Of a DNA stretch of 64,000 nucleotides, positions 42,294 to 51,641 are shown piece after piece. Source of the DNA: Roseateles noduli. GTDB taxonomy: Bacteria > Pseudomonadota > Gammaproteobacteria > Burkholderiales > Burkholderiaceae_C. Where the stretch lies: assembly GCA_002205125.1 (NCBI GenBank), contig NIOE01000002.1:1-64000 (forward strand), written 5' to 3'. A program made the translations under genes and the position numbers. How positions within the stretch are numbered: position 1 is the stretch's first letter; each line of letters begins with the position of its first letter. Below the pieces are notes generated by a model. It was not told where the DNA came from, searched no databases, and saw only the letters and a program-made list of their open reading frames with translations.

Positions 42294-43517
42294 ATGAGCC
42301 GTCCCGACGCCCCGCCTCCGGTGATCCGCAGCCTGCTGGAGACCGACCTCTACAAGTTCACGATGTGGCAGGCGATGTTGCATCGCTACCCGCAGGCGCA
42401 GGCCGAGTACCGCTTCGCGTGCCGCAACACGCCGCAGTACCCGCTGGCGGAACTGGTCGCGGACCTGGAGCGCGAGATCGACCACCTCTGCGCGCTGACC
42501 TTCCGCGCCGACGAGCTCGACTACCTCAGCGGCCTGCGCTTCATGAAGCCCGACTTCATCGACCTGCTGCGCATCTTCCGTTTCCAGCGCGCGTTCATCA
42601 CGGTGCGCGCCGAGGGCGACAAGCTGGAGATCGTCGTGCGCGGCCCGCAGGTGCACGTGATGGCCTTCGAGATCTTCGTGCTGGCGATGGTCAACGAGCT
42701 GTACTTCCGCCGCTTCGATCAGGCGGCCGCGATCGAGGAGGGCCGCCGCCGGCTGGCGCAGAAGATAGCCCTGATCCGGACCTTCACGCGGGAGGAGGCA
42801 CCGCGCCGCCACCCGTTCCAGTTCTTCGACTTCGGCCTGCGCCGGCGTTTCTCCGGGGCCTGGCACGAGGAGGTGCTGCGCACGCTGCGCGACGAGCTGC
42901 CGCAGACCTTCCGCGGCACGTCCAACGTGCTGCTGGCCAAGGAGCTCGGCCTGGTGCCCATCGGCACGATGGCGCACGAGTACCTGCAGGCCTACCAGGC
43001 CACCGGCGTGCGGCTGCGCGACCACCAGAAGGCGGCGCTGGAGGACTGGGTGCAGGAGTACCGCGGCGACCTCGGCATCGCGCTGACCGACGTGATCGGC
43101 ATGGACGCGTTCCTGGCCGATTTCGACCTCTACTTCGCCAAGCTCTTCGACGGGCTGCGTCACGACTCGGGCGATCCGGTCGAGTGGGGCGAGAAGGCGC
43201 TGGCGCACTACGACCAGCTGCGCATCGACGCCAACACCAAGCGCCTGGTGTTCTCCGACGCGCTCGACATGCCGAAGGCGCTGGCGCTGTACCGCCATTT
43301 CGCGGACCGCGTCCAGATGGGCTTCGGCATCGGCACCAAGCTCAGCAACGACGTGGGACTGCCGACGCTCAACATCGTCATCAAGCTCACCCACGTCAAC
43401 GGCCAGCCGGTCGCCAAGCTCTCCGACAGCCCCGGCAAGACCATGTGCGAGGACCAGACCTTCCTGGCCTACCTGCGCCAGGTGTTCAAGGTGCCGGCGC
43501 CGGCGCCGGGGCGCTGA
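42294..43517 (+). CDS. pncB: Nicotinate phosphoribosyltransferase
   Basis: 407 residues; converts nicotinate and PRPP to nicotinate mononucleotide in NAD salvage. Family landmarks: [52 protein letters not shown] with HEYLQAYQA holding the phosphorylated-His region, [20 protein letters not shown], and [10 protein letters not shown]. Length matches E. coli PncB (400). Monocistronic. Confidence 0.96.
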   Translation: MSRPDAPPPVIRSLLETDLYKFTMWQAMLHRYPQAQAEYRFACRNTPQYPLAELVADLEREIDHLCALTFRADELDYLSGLRFMKPDFIDLLRIFRFQRAFITVRAEGDKLEIVVRGPQVHVMAFEIFVLAMVNELYFRRFDQAAAIEEGRRRLAQKIALIRTFTREEAPRRHPFQFFDFGLRRRFSGAWHEEVLRTLRDELPQTFRGTSNVLLAKELGLVPIGTMAHEYLQAYQATGVRLRDHQKAALEDWVQEYRGDLGIALTDVIGMDAFLADFDLYFAKLFDGLRHDSGDPVEWGEKALAHYDQLRIDANTKRLVFSDALDMPKALALYRHFADRVQMGFGIGTKLSNDVGLPTLNIVIKLTHVNGQPVAKLSDSPGKTMCEDQTFLAYLRQVFKVPAPAPGR

Positions 43518-43544
43518 GGTCGGGTCGCGTGACGCCGCTCCGCC

Positions 43545-44621
43545 TCAGAGCTTCGGCGTTGCGCGCGGCTTGGTGATCCAGACACGCAGGGCAGGCTCGA
43601 CCTCGGCCTGCTGGCCGCTCAGCTGCTGCTGGCCCGGCAGCATCATGGTGAGCTGGTTCGGCGCCGTCGAAACGCTCGGACGCCAGAACTGGTCGATGGC
43701 AACGGGGATCTGATCGAACCTCAACGCACGAGGAAACGCCCCCGCCTTGTAGACGATCCGGTCCTGATCGCCTTCGCTGAAGTCGAACACCATGGCCAGG
43801 CTCCGGTCCTCCGGATGGGGACCTTTGTACGCGCTGCGCCACTGTCGACCGTCGCCGTCCGCCAGCGTGACCTGGGGGGATTGCGCTGAAAAAGCCCAGA
43901 TGTGGAATGTCGGACGATCGGCCGCCGTCCATGCGGGCAGGTCCAGCGTCAGCCGATCGACGTCCTGCCCGCTGACGAAGCGTCGATCGAGCTTGCCCAC
44001 CAGCGACGGTGTCTGGCACCAATGGCCCGTGTGCGCCGCTTCATAGCCCGAGATTCCCCATGAGGATCGATGCGCCTTGCCGCAGACGAGGGGCCGCACC
44101 GTGCCGACGTCGGGTCGTGCGGTGCTCGTCCAATCCCGGCGGCAGTTCGTGTTGTCGGTCGACAGACACATCGGATCGCCGTTGGCATTGACCGCCAGGA
44201 AGGTGGGATACCCCAGGAAGTGGTAGCTCTGCCAGTCGGCGAAGAGATTGGCATGGGCCACGTTGCACCAGTGGCCCGCCGTGTCATAACCCGTGATGCC
44301 GTACTTCGCCCGATGGTCGAGTCCGCAGACCAGCGGCCGGATCCGGGCCGTGCCGGGGGCAGGATCGCCGCGTTTGCAGTTCACGCCGTCTTCGCTGTAG
44401 CAGCTGAAGTTGCCGTCGCTTTCGACGCGATAGAACTGATCGTTGAAGGCGCGCCATGCGGACGGCTCGGGCGGCGGCGCGACGACGGTGAGCTCGCCGC
44501 CCTTCAGTGCGTTCTTGAACCAGGTACCCAGGCTGTCGTCGTAGTCTTCGGCGTACGCACAAGGCGTGAAGGGGAGGAGCAGCGCCGCGATGGACAGGGC
44601 GTGCCGGTGTCGGATGTGCAT
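43545..44621 (-). CDS. Secreted Cys-rich protein with two internal repeats
   Basis: 358 residues with a signal peptide (LSIAALLLPFTPCAYA). The middle contains two related ~85-residue units: one has SCYSEDGVNCKRG and RIRPLVCG followed by GHWCN, the other MCLSTDNTNCRRD and TVRPLVCGKAHRSSWGISGY followed by GHWCQ. Spacing of four Cys per unit is conserved, so disulfide-stapled modules are likely. The C-terminal ~140 residues are beta-rich. Not a family I recognise. GAGG precedes the ATG. It follows the penicillin acylase gene in the same direction, 84 bp away. Confidence 0.78.
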   Translation of the reverse strand: MHIRHRHALSIAALLLPFTPCAYAEDYDDSLGTWFKNALKGGELTVVAPPPEPSAWRAFNDQFYRVESDGNFSCYSEDGVNCKRGDPAPGTARIRPLVCGLDHRAKYGITGYDTAGHWCNVAHANLFADWQSYHFLGYPTFLAVNANGDPMCLSTDNTNCRRDWTSTARPDVGTVRPLVCGKAHRSSWGISGYEAAHTGHWCQTPSLVGKLDRRFVSGQDVDRLTLDLPAWTAADRPTFHIWAFSAQSPQVTLADGDGRQWRSAYKGPHPEDRSLAMVFDFSEGDQDRIVYKAGAFPRALRFDQIPVAIDQFWRPSVSTAPNQLTMMLPGQQQLSGQQAEVEPALRVWITKPRATPKL

Positions 44622-44705
44622 GAGGAACCTCGATTCAGAAGGGAGAGGTCCCTCTGTGCGCCGTGTCCCCGAGTGCGCATGACAGCCCGGGATCCCGGCG
44701 CGCGC

Positions 44706-47144
44706 TCAATCGCGATGCGCCGTGATGCGATGGACCACCGGCCCGGCCAGCAGCGGCGTCGGCTTGCCCTCGACCCAGTCCTGATGTCCCGCGCCGTAGA
44801 ACGGCGACATCGGGTGTCCGCTCTGTCCGCCCGGCATCGACAGCCAGCCGTGGTCCTCGCGGCCCGGCGAGACCACCATCCGCTCCGACTGTCCGAACGC
44901 GGGTCCGGCGACGTGCGGCAGGTTGCTGTCGCCGCTCTGCGGCACCGACGGCATGTCCAGCCAGCGCGACAGCGCGGGGATCGCCTTGGCCAGCGGATGC
45001 TGGATGCGGCTCGCGTTCTGCGCGCCCCAGGTGGCGCCGCCGAGGTTGCCGTCCGGCGCCACCTCGCGCGCCGCGTCGTCCAGTTGCGCCAGCAGCAGCG
45101 CATCCCAGCTCGGGAAGGTCGCCGGCAGCAGGTGCGGCGGACGCTCGTCGACGGCGCGCGCGGCGCTGTATTCGAACTGGTTGCGCCAGCGGATGTGCCG
45201 CTTCGGATCCAGCTGCCGATCGCCGAGCGAGGGCAGCGTCCACGCGTCCCACAAGGTGTCCAGGACGCGCAGCCGCGCCTGGCGCACCAGACGATAGGCG
45301 GCTGAATCCGCGTCGGCCCGGCCGTTCCAGTTCTCCAGCAGCTGGACGAAGGCCCTGTGCGTCGGGTTCGCGCCGGCATCGGTGCGTGCGGCCGCCAGCA
45401 GACGCGCCGCCCAGGTCTTCATGAAGCGCGCCTCGTCGTCCTGGTGGATGGCGCCGATGGAGGCTTCGTCGTGCTTGTCGGTGGCGGAGAGCCGGTCGCG
45501 GATCTGCTGCGCGCGGGCGCCCAGGTCGAAGCCGCCGTCGCCGAGCAGCTCGCCCGGCGCGCCGTCGAGCTGGCGGTTGTTGGCGGTCCACAGCTGGCCC
45601 TGCGCGGGCGACAGCACCTGCGGCGCGCGGTCGGGCGCCAGCCAGTCGCGCCGCATCGCCGTCGGCGCGACGAAGCGGCCGTAGCGCTCGGGCAGGCCGG
45701 GCTGCGCCCACAGGCGGCCGGCGACGGTCCAGCCGATCTGGCCGTCGCGGTCGGCGGCGAGCAGGTTCTGGTGCGGCATGCCGGCGCGCTGCGCCAGCGC
45801 CAGCGCGTCGCTGACATGGCGCATCTGCAGCATGCGGTCGAGTTCGAGGTTGTAGGCCGCGCCCTGGTGCGCGATCCAGCTCAGGGCGAAGCGGCGTCCG
45901 TCCTCGACGGTCACGATGGGGGCGTCGTTGATCTCGTTCACCTCGAACGTGACCGCGGGGCCGCCGTGGATCTCGAGCGTCTCGGTGCGCGTCGTGACCT
46001 TCGCATCGGCGGGAACCTCGATCCAGTCGAACCATTGGCCGTAGGCGTTGGTGAACCCCCAGGCGACCGCGCCGTTGGAGCCCACCACCAGCGCGGGCAG
46101 TCCGGGCAGGGTCACGCCGGCGGCGCGCAGGCCCGAGGGGCCGGCGCCGATCTGGAACTGTGCGCGGTACCAGATGCTCGGCACGCCCAGGCCCAGGTGC
46201 ATGTCGTCGGCCAGGATCGCGCCGCCGTGCGTCGAGCGCGAGCCCGCCACCGCCCAGTTGTTGCTGCCCAGGACCGGCAGATCGCGGTCGGCCCGCGCGC
46301 TGGCCGGGGAGGTGATCGGTGCCGGCGCACTCGTCGGCGCACTCGTCGACGTACGCGTCGGAGCACTCGATGGGGTACTCGCCGGACCGCTGGCCGGATC
46401 GGCAGCCGCACGCGCCCGGCTCACGTCGAGCTGCGCCGCCGTCGGCATCGTCGGCGCCGGCATCTGGCTGCCGTCGAGCGCCGCGTCCCAGCGGCCGCCG
46501 CGCGGGCTGAGCCAGTCGAACACGGCGTCGCCGGCGTGTTCGCGCAGGGTCGCGCGCTCGAAGCCCGCCTCGAAGCTGCCGGACTGCAGCATGAAGTACA
46601 TCTCCGAGATCACCAGCAGCGAGTCGACCGGCGTCCAGTCCTGCGGCTTGGCGCGCAGCAGCAGGTATTGCCACGGGCGCATCGGCAACGCATGGAGGCC
46701 GGCATTGACGCCTTCCGCGTAGGCGAGCAGCAGCAGCCGGTCCTCGCCCGACAGCCCTTCGAAGCGTTCGGTCAGCCGCGCGCGCAGCCGGTGCACGCGA
46801 CGCGAGCGGTCGCGATCCAGCGCCTTGGCGCCGAACAGCGCGGACAGTTCCCCGGCGGCGGAGCGGCGCGTGAGGTCCATCTCGAAGAACCGTTCCTGCG
46901 CATGCGCGAAGCCGAGTCCGCGCGCCACATCCAGCCGCGTGCGGCCTTCGACGACCAGCGTTCCCAGCGCATCGCGGCCCAGGCTGACCGGCGCACTCAG
47001 GCCGGGGATCCCGGCGTCGCCGTCCAGCTGCGGCAGGCTGGCGCGCACGCAGGCCCAGGCCGCGATCGCCAGCGCCACCACCAGGAACGGCAGCCCGACC
47101 AGGCCCCGCACGGTCCAGCGCCGCAGCGCGCTCTTTCCACTCAT
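44706..47144 (-). CDS. Penicillin acylase-family Ntn hydrolase
   Basis: 812 residues, periplasmic: signal anchor GLPFLVVALAIAAWACV, alpha-chain with LGFAHAQERFFEMDLTRR, a spacer, then the beta-chain N-terminal nucleophile Ser294 in GSNNWAVAGSRS. Further family motif: DDMHLGLGVPSIWY. Members hydrolyse amides such as penicillins or acyl-homoserine lactones, so quorum quenching is possible; substrate not predictable. Unusual feature: a ~35-residue Ser/Thr/Ala/Pro low-complexity linker (STPSSAPTRTSTSAPTSAPA) just before the cleavage site. AGGAGAGCAC precedes the ATG. Confidence 0.92.
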   Translation of the reverse strand: MSGKSALRRWTVRGLVGLPFLVVALAIAAWACVRASLPQLDGDAGIPGLSAPVSLGRDALGTLVVEGRTRLDVARGLGFAHAQERFFEMDLTRRSAAGELSALFGAKALDRDRSRRVHRLRARLTERFEGLSGEDRLLLLAYAEGVNAGLHALPMRPWQYLLLRAKPQDWTPVDSLLVISEMYFMLQSGSFEAGFERATLREHAGDAVFDWLSPRGGRWDAALDGSQMPAPTMPTAAQLDVSRARAAADPASGPASTPSSAPTRTSTSAPTSAPAPITSPASARADRDLPVLGSNNWAVAGSRSTHGGAILADDMHLGLGVPSIWYRAQFQIGAGPSGLRAAGVTLPGLPALVVGSNGAVAWGFTNAYGQWFDWIEVPADAKVTTRTETLEIHGGPAVTFEVNEINDAPIVTVEDGRRFALSWIAHQGAAYNLELDRMLQMRHVSDALALAQRAGMPHQNLLAADRDGQIGWTVAGRLWAQPGLPERYGRFVAPTAMRRDWLAPDRAPQVLSPAQGQLWTANNRQLDGAPGELLGDGGFDLGARAQQIRDRLSATDKHDEASIGAIHQDDEARFMKTWAARLLAAARTDAGANPTHRAFVQLLENWNGRADADSAAYRLVRQARLRVLDTLWDAWTLPSLGDRQLDPKRHIRWRNQFEYSAARAVDERPPHLLPATFPSWDALLLAQLDDAAREVAPDGNLGGATWGAQNASRIQHPLAKAIPALSRWLDMPSVPQSGDSNLPHVAGPAFGQSERMVVSPGREDHGWLSMPGGQSGHPMSPFYGAGHQDWVEGKPTPLLAGPVVHRITAHRD

Positions 47145-47308
47145 GTGCTCTCCTGATCCGCGCCTCGATGCCCGGGCTCCGATATCCGCGCGCCGATGGG
47201 CGGAGTGTCAATGTCCGGGTTCCGTCGGCCGGGTCTCGATTTCCGGGGCGCGATTGTGCGTGCGCGCTGCAACAGCTTTGCTACAGAGCTTCCCTAGAAT
47301 CCCGCGCC

Positions 47309-48292
47309 ATGCCCCGAGACGACCGCGACCTTACCAAGCCTGCCGACGCCGTGCCCGCGTTGCCCTCCCGCCGCCGCTGGCTGACCGCCGCCGGCGCGCT
47401 GGGCCTGAGTGCGCTGAGCGCGTGTTCCACGTTCACGCCGAGCCCGGCGCCGCCGCCGGTCGTGACAACACCCGACCCCGAACTGCCGACGCCGGTCACG
47501 CCCAAGCCGATCCCGAAGCCGCCGCGCGTGGGCCTGGCGCTGGGCGGCGGCGCGGCGCGCGGCTTCGCGCACATCGGCGTGATCCAGGTGCTGGAGGAGA
47601 ACGGCCTCAAGGTCGACCTCGTCTGCGGCACCTCGGCCGGTAGCCTCGTCGGCGCGCTGTACGCGGCGGGCCGCACCGGCAAGGAGCTGCAGACGGTCGC
47701 CGAGGCGATGGACGAAGGCGCCATCACCGACTGGACCTTCCCGATGCGCGGCCTGATCCGCGGCGAGGCGCTGGCGCGCTACGTGCGCCAGATGACGGGC
47801 GGACGCGGCCTGGAGCAGCTGCCGCTGCCGCTGGGCATCGTCGCGACGGACCTGGGCGACGGATCGCCGATCCTGTTCCGGCAGGGCGACGTGGGGACCG
47901 CGGTGCGCGCGTCGAGCGCGGTGCCGGCAGTGTTCCAGCCGGTCAAGATCGGCAATCGCGAGTACGTGGACGGCGGCCTGGTCGCACCGGTCCCGGTGCG
48001 CTTTGCCAAGCAGATGGGCGCCGAGTTCGTCATCGCCGTCGACATCGGCGAACCGCCCGATCCCAAGATCCCCGGCGATGCGATGCGCATGCTGCTGCAG
48101 ACTTTCTCGATCATGGGCAAGTCGATCAACCAGTACGAGCTGCAGGGCGCCGACGTCGTGCTGCGGCCCAAGCTGGACGGCTTCAGCGGCTCGGACTTCA
48201 CCACGCGCCGCCGCGCCATCGCGCTCGGGCGCGAGGTGGCGACGGCGATGCTGCCGGAGATCAGGAAGAAGATCGCGGCGAAGACGCGCTGA
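47309..48292 (+). CDS. Patatin-like phospholipase, secreted or lipoprotein
   Basis: 327 residues. The N-terminus has a twin-Arg-like basic stretch, a hydrophobic helix and a lipobox-like LSALSAC, suggesting a lipoprotein, followed by a Pro-rich linker. The patatin domain has oxyanion motif GLALGGGAARGFAHIGV, nucleophile Ser109 in GTSAGS, and Asp221 in VDGGL, the Ser-Asp dyad of this lipase family (RssA-like). Start at 47309. Likely hydrolyses phospholipids in the envelope. Confidence 0.9.
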   Translation: MPRDDRDLTKPADAVPALPSRRRWLTAAGALGLSALSACSTFTPSPAPPPVVTTPDPELPTPVTPKPIPKPPRVGLALGGGAARGFAHIGVIQVLEENGLKVDLVCGTSAGSLVGALYAAGRTGKELQTVAEAMDEGAITDWTFPMRGLIRGEALARYVRQMTGGRGLEQLPLPLGIVATDLGDGSPILFRQGDVGTAVRASSAVPAVFQPVKIGNREYVDGGLVAPVPVRFAKQMGAEFVIAVDIGEPPDPKIPGDAMRMLLQTFSIMGKSINQYELQGADVVLRPKLDGFSGSDFTTRRRAIALGREVATAMLPEIRKKIAAKTR

Positions 48293-48323
48293 GAGCACGC
48301 GCTGAGGCACGCGCGGCCCGGTT

Positions 48324-48893
48324 TCAGAGCCGTTCGCCGCGCGCGCTCGCCTCGATGAGCTTGTCCAGTCGGGCGAGCTGGGTCTCCGGCTTCTTCGCGC
48401 TCAGGATGTGCCAGATGCTGGTGCGGCGGTAGCCGTCGGGCTGCGCCTGGAAGAAGGCCCAGGCCTTCGCGTCGCGCATGAAGATCACCTCGTGCGACGG
48501 CGAGAGTTCGACGAGTTCCTTCGGCTGCTCGAAGGCGTAGACGCGCGAGCGTTCTTCCTGCCTGCGCTCGAAGGCCGCCAGGCCGGCGGGCTTCATCCGG
48601 CCTTCCTGGATCAGCGCCTCGGCGCGGCCGATGTTGACGGCGCTCCAGATCGACACCGCCTTGCGCGGCGTGAAGCGGATCTTGTAGCGCTTGTCGTCGA
48701 TGCGGGTGCGCACGCCGTCGATCCAGCCGTGGCACAGGGCCTCGTCGACCGACTCCGGCCAGGCCAGGCTGGGCTCGCCGGTGGCGCGCTTGTGGAAGCC
48801 GACCAGGACCTCGGTCGCGGTGGCGGCGTGCTCGTCGAGCCAGGCGCGGAACGCCTCGGCGCTGGCAAAGAAGATCGGGGTGCGGGTGGCCAT
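48324..48893 (-). CDS. YdeI/OmpD-associated family protein
   Basis: 189 residues of the YdeI/OmdA family. Landmarks: FFASAEAFRAWLDEHAATAT, EVLVGFHKRATGEPSLAW, EALCHGWIDGVRTRIDDKRY, IRFTPRKAVSIWSAVNIGRA. The family name comes from Salmonella OmdA/YdeI links to porin OmpD and polymyxin resistance; molecular action unknown. No signal peptide. Monocistronic; a dispersed palindrome lies just upstream. Confidence 0.9.
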   Translation of the reverse strand: MATRTPIFFASAEAFRAWLDEHAATATEVLVGFHKRATGEPSLAWPESVDEALCHGWIDGVRTRIDDKRYKIRFTPRKAVSIWSAVNIGRAEALIQEGRMKPAGLAAFERRQEERSRVYAFEQPKELVELSPSHEVIFMRDAKAWAFFQAQPDGYRRTSIWHILSAKKPETQLARLDKLIEASARGERL

Positions 48894-48924
48894 GAGGCCG
48901 CAGTATGCCCGGCGCCTTCTTGCC

Positions 48925-48948
48925 CCCTCTCCCGCTTGCGGGAGAGGG
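48925..48948. repeat. Palindromic CCCTCTCCCGC repeat, copy 2
   Basis: CCCTCTCCCGC / GCGGGAGAGGG with a TT loop, the same core as at 38633. It lies between the MCP 3' end and the YdeI-like start, and may terminate the MCP transcript. Confidence 0.75.
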
Positions 48949-48976
48949 CAGGGGGGAGGGCCGGCGGCGTCGGCAG

Positions 48977-50515
48977 TCAGGCCACCTTGAACACCGAGAC
49001 CACCTCCGACAGCCGCTGCGCCTGCTCGCGCAGCGAGCCCGAGGCGGCGCTCGATTCCTCGACCAGCGCCGCGTTCTGCTGCGTCATCTGGTCCAGGTTG
49101 GCGACGGCCTGGTTGACCTGCGAGATGCCGTCGCGCTGCTCGGTCGCGGCGGCGGAGATCTCGCCCATCAGGTCGGTGACGCGGCGCACGCCGTGGACGA
49201 TCTCGTCCATGGTGCGACCCGCTTCCGCCACGTCCGACGAGCCGGCCTCCACGGTCTCCACCGACCGGTTGATCAGCGTCTTGATCTCCTTGGCCGCCTC
49301 GGCGCTGCGCTGCGCCAGCGTGCGGACCTCCGACGCGACCACGGCGAAGCCCTTGCCGTGCTCGCCGGCGCGCGCCGCCTCGACGGCGGCGTTCAGCGCC
49401 AGGATGTTGGTCTGGAACGCGATGCCGTCGATGGTGCCGATGATGTCGGCGATGCGGGTCGAGGACGCGCTGATCTCCTGCATGCGCGCCACCACCTGCC
49501 CGACGACCTTGCCGCCGCGGGCGGCCGTCTCGGCGGCGCTGCCGGCCAGCTGGTTGGCCTGGCGGGCGGTGTCGGCGGACTGGCCGACCGCGCTGGTCAG
49601 CTGCTCCATGCTGGACGCGGTCTCTTCGAGGTTGGCGGCCGTCTGTTCGGTGCGCGCCGACAGGTCCTGGTTGCCGACCGCGATCTGCGAGGACGCGCTG
49701 GACACCGACTCGACGCCGTCGCGCACCTGCGCCACCACCGTCTGCAGCTGGCCGACCATGCGCATCAGCGCGGTCTGCAGCTGGGCCACCTCGTCGCGAC
49801 CGTGCACGCGCAGCGTGCGGGTCAGGTCGCCCGCCGCGACCGCTTCGGCGATCTCGACCGAGGCGGCCAGCGGCCGCGTGATCTTGCGGGTGATGACGAA
49901 GCCCAAGGTCGCACCGATCACGATGGCCAGCAGCGTCATGCCGATGATCATCCAGCGGCTGCGGTCGTAGATCTGATCGCCCAGGGTGTCCGCCGCGGCC
50001 GCGCCGGCGGTATTGATCTCGACCAGCTCGTCCACGGCCTTGCCCATCGCTTCATAGGTCGGGAGGCTGTCGACGGCGAGCAGCTTCTTGGCCGTCTCGT
50101 CGTCGCCCTGGACGGCCGCCTCGACCAGCTTGACGTTGTCCCGGTCGTAGCTCGCCCACAGGGCGCGGATCTGCCGGAGCTTCTCGCCCTCGGCGGGCGA
50201 GGAGACCATCGGCTCATAGGCCTTCAGCCGGTCCTCGATGGCCTTGCGGCCCGCCGCGAGCTTCTCGGCGTAGCTGGCGCGCGCATTGCCCTCGGTCAGC
50301 AGCAGCCGGTACTCCCGGGTGCGCAGTCGGGTGACCTCCTGGTTGATCGACTGCGCCGCGCGGGACGACGGCAGCCAGTTCGACGCCATGTCGCTGGCGG
50401 TGTCGTTGACGCGTCCGAGTTGGAACAGCGCCAGCACGCCGAGCAGGGCGGTGATCAGGAGTACGCAGAAAAAGGCCAGGCTGAGCTTGGCGCCCACGGA
50501 CAGGCGGTCGAGCAT
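48977..50515 (-). CDS. Methyl-accepting chemotaxis protein
   Basis: 512 residues: TM1 (LSLAFFCVLLITALLGVLAL), periplasmic four-helix-bundle ligand domain (about 35-190), TM2 (MIIGMTLLAIVIGATLGFVI), HAMP, and a cytoplasmic signalling domain with hairpin tip EVRTLAQRSAEAAKEIKTLI and IDGIAFQTNILALNAAVEAA. No CheR-binding pentapeptide at the C-terminus (ends VSVFKVA). Start MLDRLSVGAKLSLAF at 50515 rather than the upstream Met, because TM1 then begins at the family position. Ligand unknown. Confidence 0.95.
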   Translation of the reverse strand: MLDRLSVGAKLSLAFFCVLLITALLGVLALFQLGRVNDTASDMASNWLPSSRAAQSINQEVTRLRTREYRLLLTEGNARASYAEKLAAGRKAIEDRLKAYEPMVSSPAEGEKLRQIRALWASYDRDNVKLVEAAVQGDDETAKKLLAVDSLPTYEAMGKAVDELVEINTAGAAAADTLGDQIYDRSRWMIIGMTLLAIVIGATLGFVITRKITRPLAASVEIAEAVAAGDLTRTLRVHGRDEVAQLQTALMRMVGQLQTVVAQVRDGVESVSSASSQIAVGNQDLSARTEQTAANLEETASSMEQLTSAVGQSADTARQANQLAGSAAETAARGGKVVGQVVARMQEISASSTRIADIIGTIDGIAFQTNILALNAAVEAARAGEHGKGFAVVASEVRTLAQRSAEAAKEIKTLINRSVETVEAGSSDVAEAGRTMDEIVHGVRRVTDLMGEISAAATEQRDGISQVNQAVANLDQMTQQNAALVEESSAASGSLREQAQRLSEVVSVFKVA

Positions 50516-50579
50516 GAGGATCTCTTTGCAGGTGAGGAACCCGCAAGATTGGCGCGGGCATGCCGTTTGCACCTATTTT

Positions 50580-50591
50580 CGTACGTGTACG
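50580..50591. promoter_or_regulatory. Candidate TetR operator in MCP-TetR intergenic region
   Basis: CGTACGTGTACG is a dyad with 5-bp arms between the divergent MCP and TetR genes; another CGTAC half-site is at 50657-50661, 33 bases before the TetR start. Position suits autoregulation and control of the MCP. Confidence 0.4.
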
Positions 50592-50693
50592 GAACTGGTA
50601 ATCATCGTTGCCTCCAGGGTTCGTGACTATTTAACGTGACCCCTGGTATGAGATAACGTACACCGACAATAACCTTTTGATGCAGGAATCGCC

Positions 50694-51428
50694 GTGCGAA
50701 ACACCGATCAGGACTCCGACCGAGAGCGGCCCCGGCTGCGCCGCGGACCCGCCGAGATGGCCGCGCTCAAGCGCGAGATGCTGGAGCGCGCACGCAAGAT
50801 CTACCGCGACGAGGGCGTCGAGGCGCTCAGCATGCGGCGGCTGGCGCAGGAGCTCGGCATCTCCACGATGGCGATCTACAGCTACTTCGAGAGCAAGAAG
50901 GCGCTGCTGGACGGCCTGTGGATCGAGGTGTTCGAGTCGCTGACCGACGAGCTGCTCGACGCCTCCAAGGACCAGCGCGGACCGCGCAAGGTGCTGGAGG
51001 CGCACACCCGCTGCCTGCTGGATTTCTGGGAGCGGCACCCGGAGCAATTCCGCATGATCTACATGTCGCTGACGCAGACCGGCACGCTGGACGAGATCGG
51101 CCAGGCGCAGCAGCCCGTCTACAACCGGCTGCTCGGCCTGATGCGGGAGCGCGTCGCGGCCTGCGCGCCGGCCGGTTTCGAGCCCGGCGAGCAGGCGATC
51201 CGGTCGATGTGCGACCAGATGTCGGTGCGCACCATGGGTTTCATGATGATGACGATCGGGCTGCCGCGGTACCCGCTCTACGACCGCGAGGCCTTGCGCG
51301 AGTTCACCGTGCAGGGCGTGCTGCGCGACGTGGCGGACCAGTACGCGCAGTTTGCGGCCGGGCCCCGGATGGCGTCCGCGGCTGCGGATACCGCGCCGTC
51401 CAATGCGTCGTCGACGGCGGCGGACTGA
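50694..51428 (+). CDS. TetR-family transcriptional regulator
   Basis: 244 residues; N-terminal TetR helix-turn-helix (IYRDEGVEALSMRRLAQELG then ISTMAIYSYFESKKALLDGL, about 35-75) and an alpha-helical ligand domain rich in Met (SMCDQMSVRTMGFMMMTIGL). A basic/acidic N-terminal tail precedes the DNA-binding region. GTG start with AGGA upstream. The pocket sequence suggests a hydrophobic ligand. Divergent from the chemoreceptor gene. Confidence 0.92.
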   Translation: MRNTDQDSDRERPRLRRGPAEMAALKREMLERARKIYRDEGVEALSMRRLAQELGISTMAIYSYFESKKALLDGLWIEVFESLTDELLDASKDQRGPRKVLEAHTRCLLDFWERHPEQFRMIYMSLTQTGTLDEIGQAQQPVYNRLLGLMRERVAACAPAGFEPGEQAIRSMCDQMSVRTMGFMMMTIGLPRYPLYDREALREFTVQGVLRDVADQYAQFAAGPRMASAAADTAPSNASSTAAD

Positions 51429-51551
51429 GGTTCCCGCCGCTCACGCGGCGATGACGCCTCCGCGGCGCGCCCGTCACGCGGGCGCCGGGGCGATTGCCGG
51501 AGCACCGTCCCGGTGCCCGTGACACCGAACGGGGCGCTCAGGACGAAAAAA

Positions 51552-51575
51552 AAGCCCAGCTTGCGCTGGGCTTTG
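51552..51575 (-). terminator. Phasin gene terminator
   Basis: Perfect 10-bp stem AAAGCCCAGC / GCTGGGCTTT, loop TTGC; on the minus strand the stem runs into TTTTTTTT. Strong, as expected for a highly expressed gene. Confidence 0.9.
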
Positions 51576-51641
51576 AAGGGCACTTGGGAAGCTTGACTTC
51601 CTTGGGTACCGAGGAGACAACCGATACGGCAACTGGCTCGC

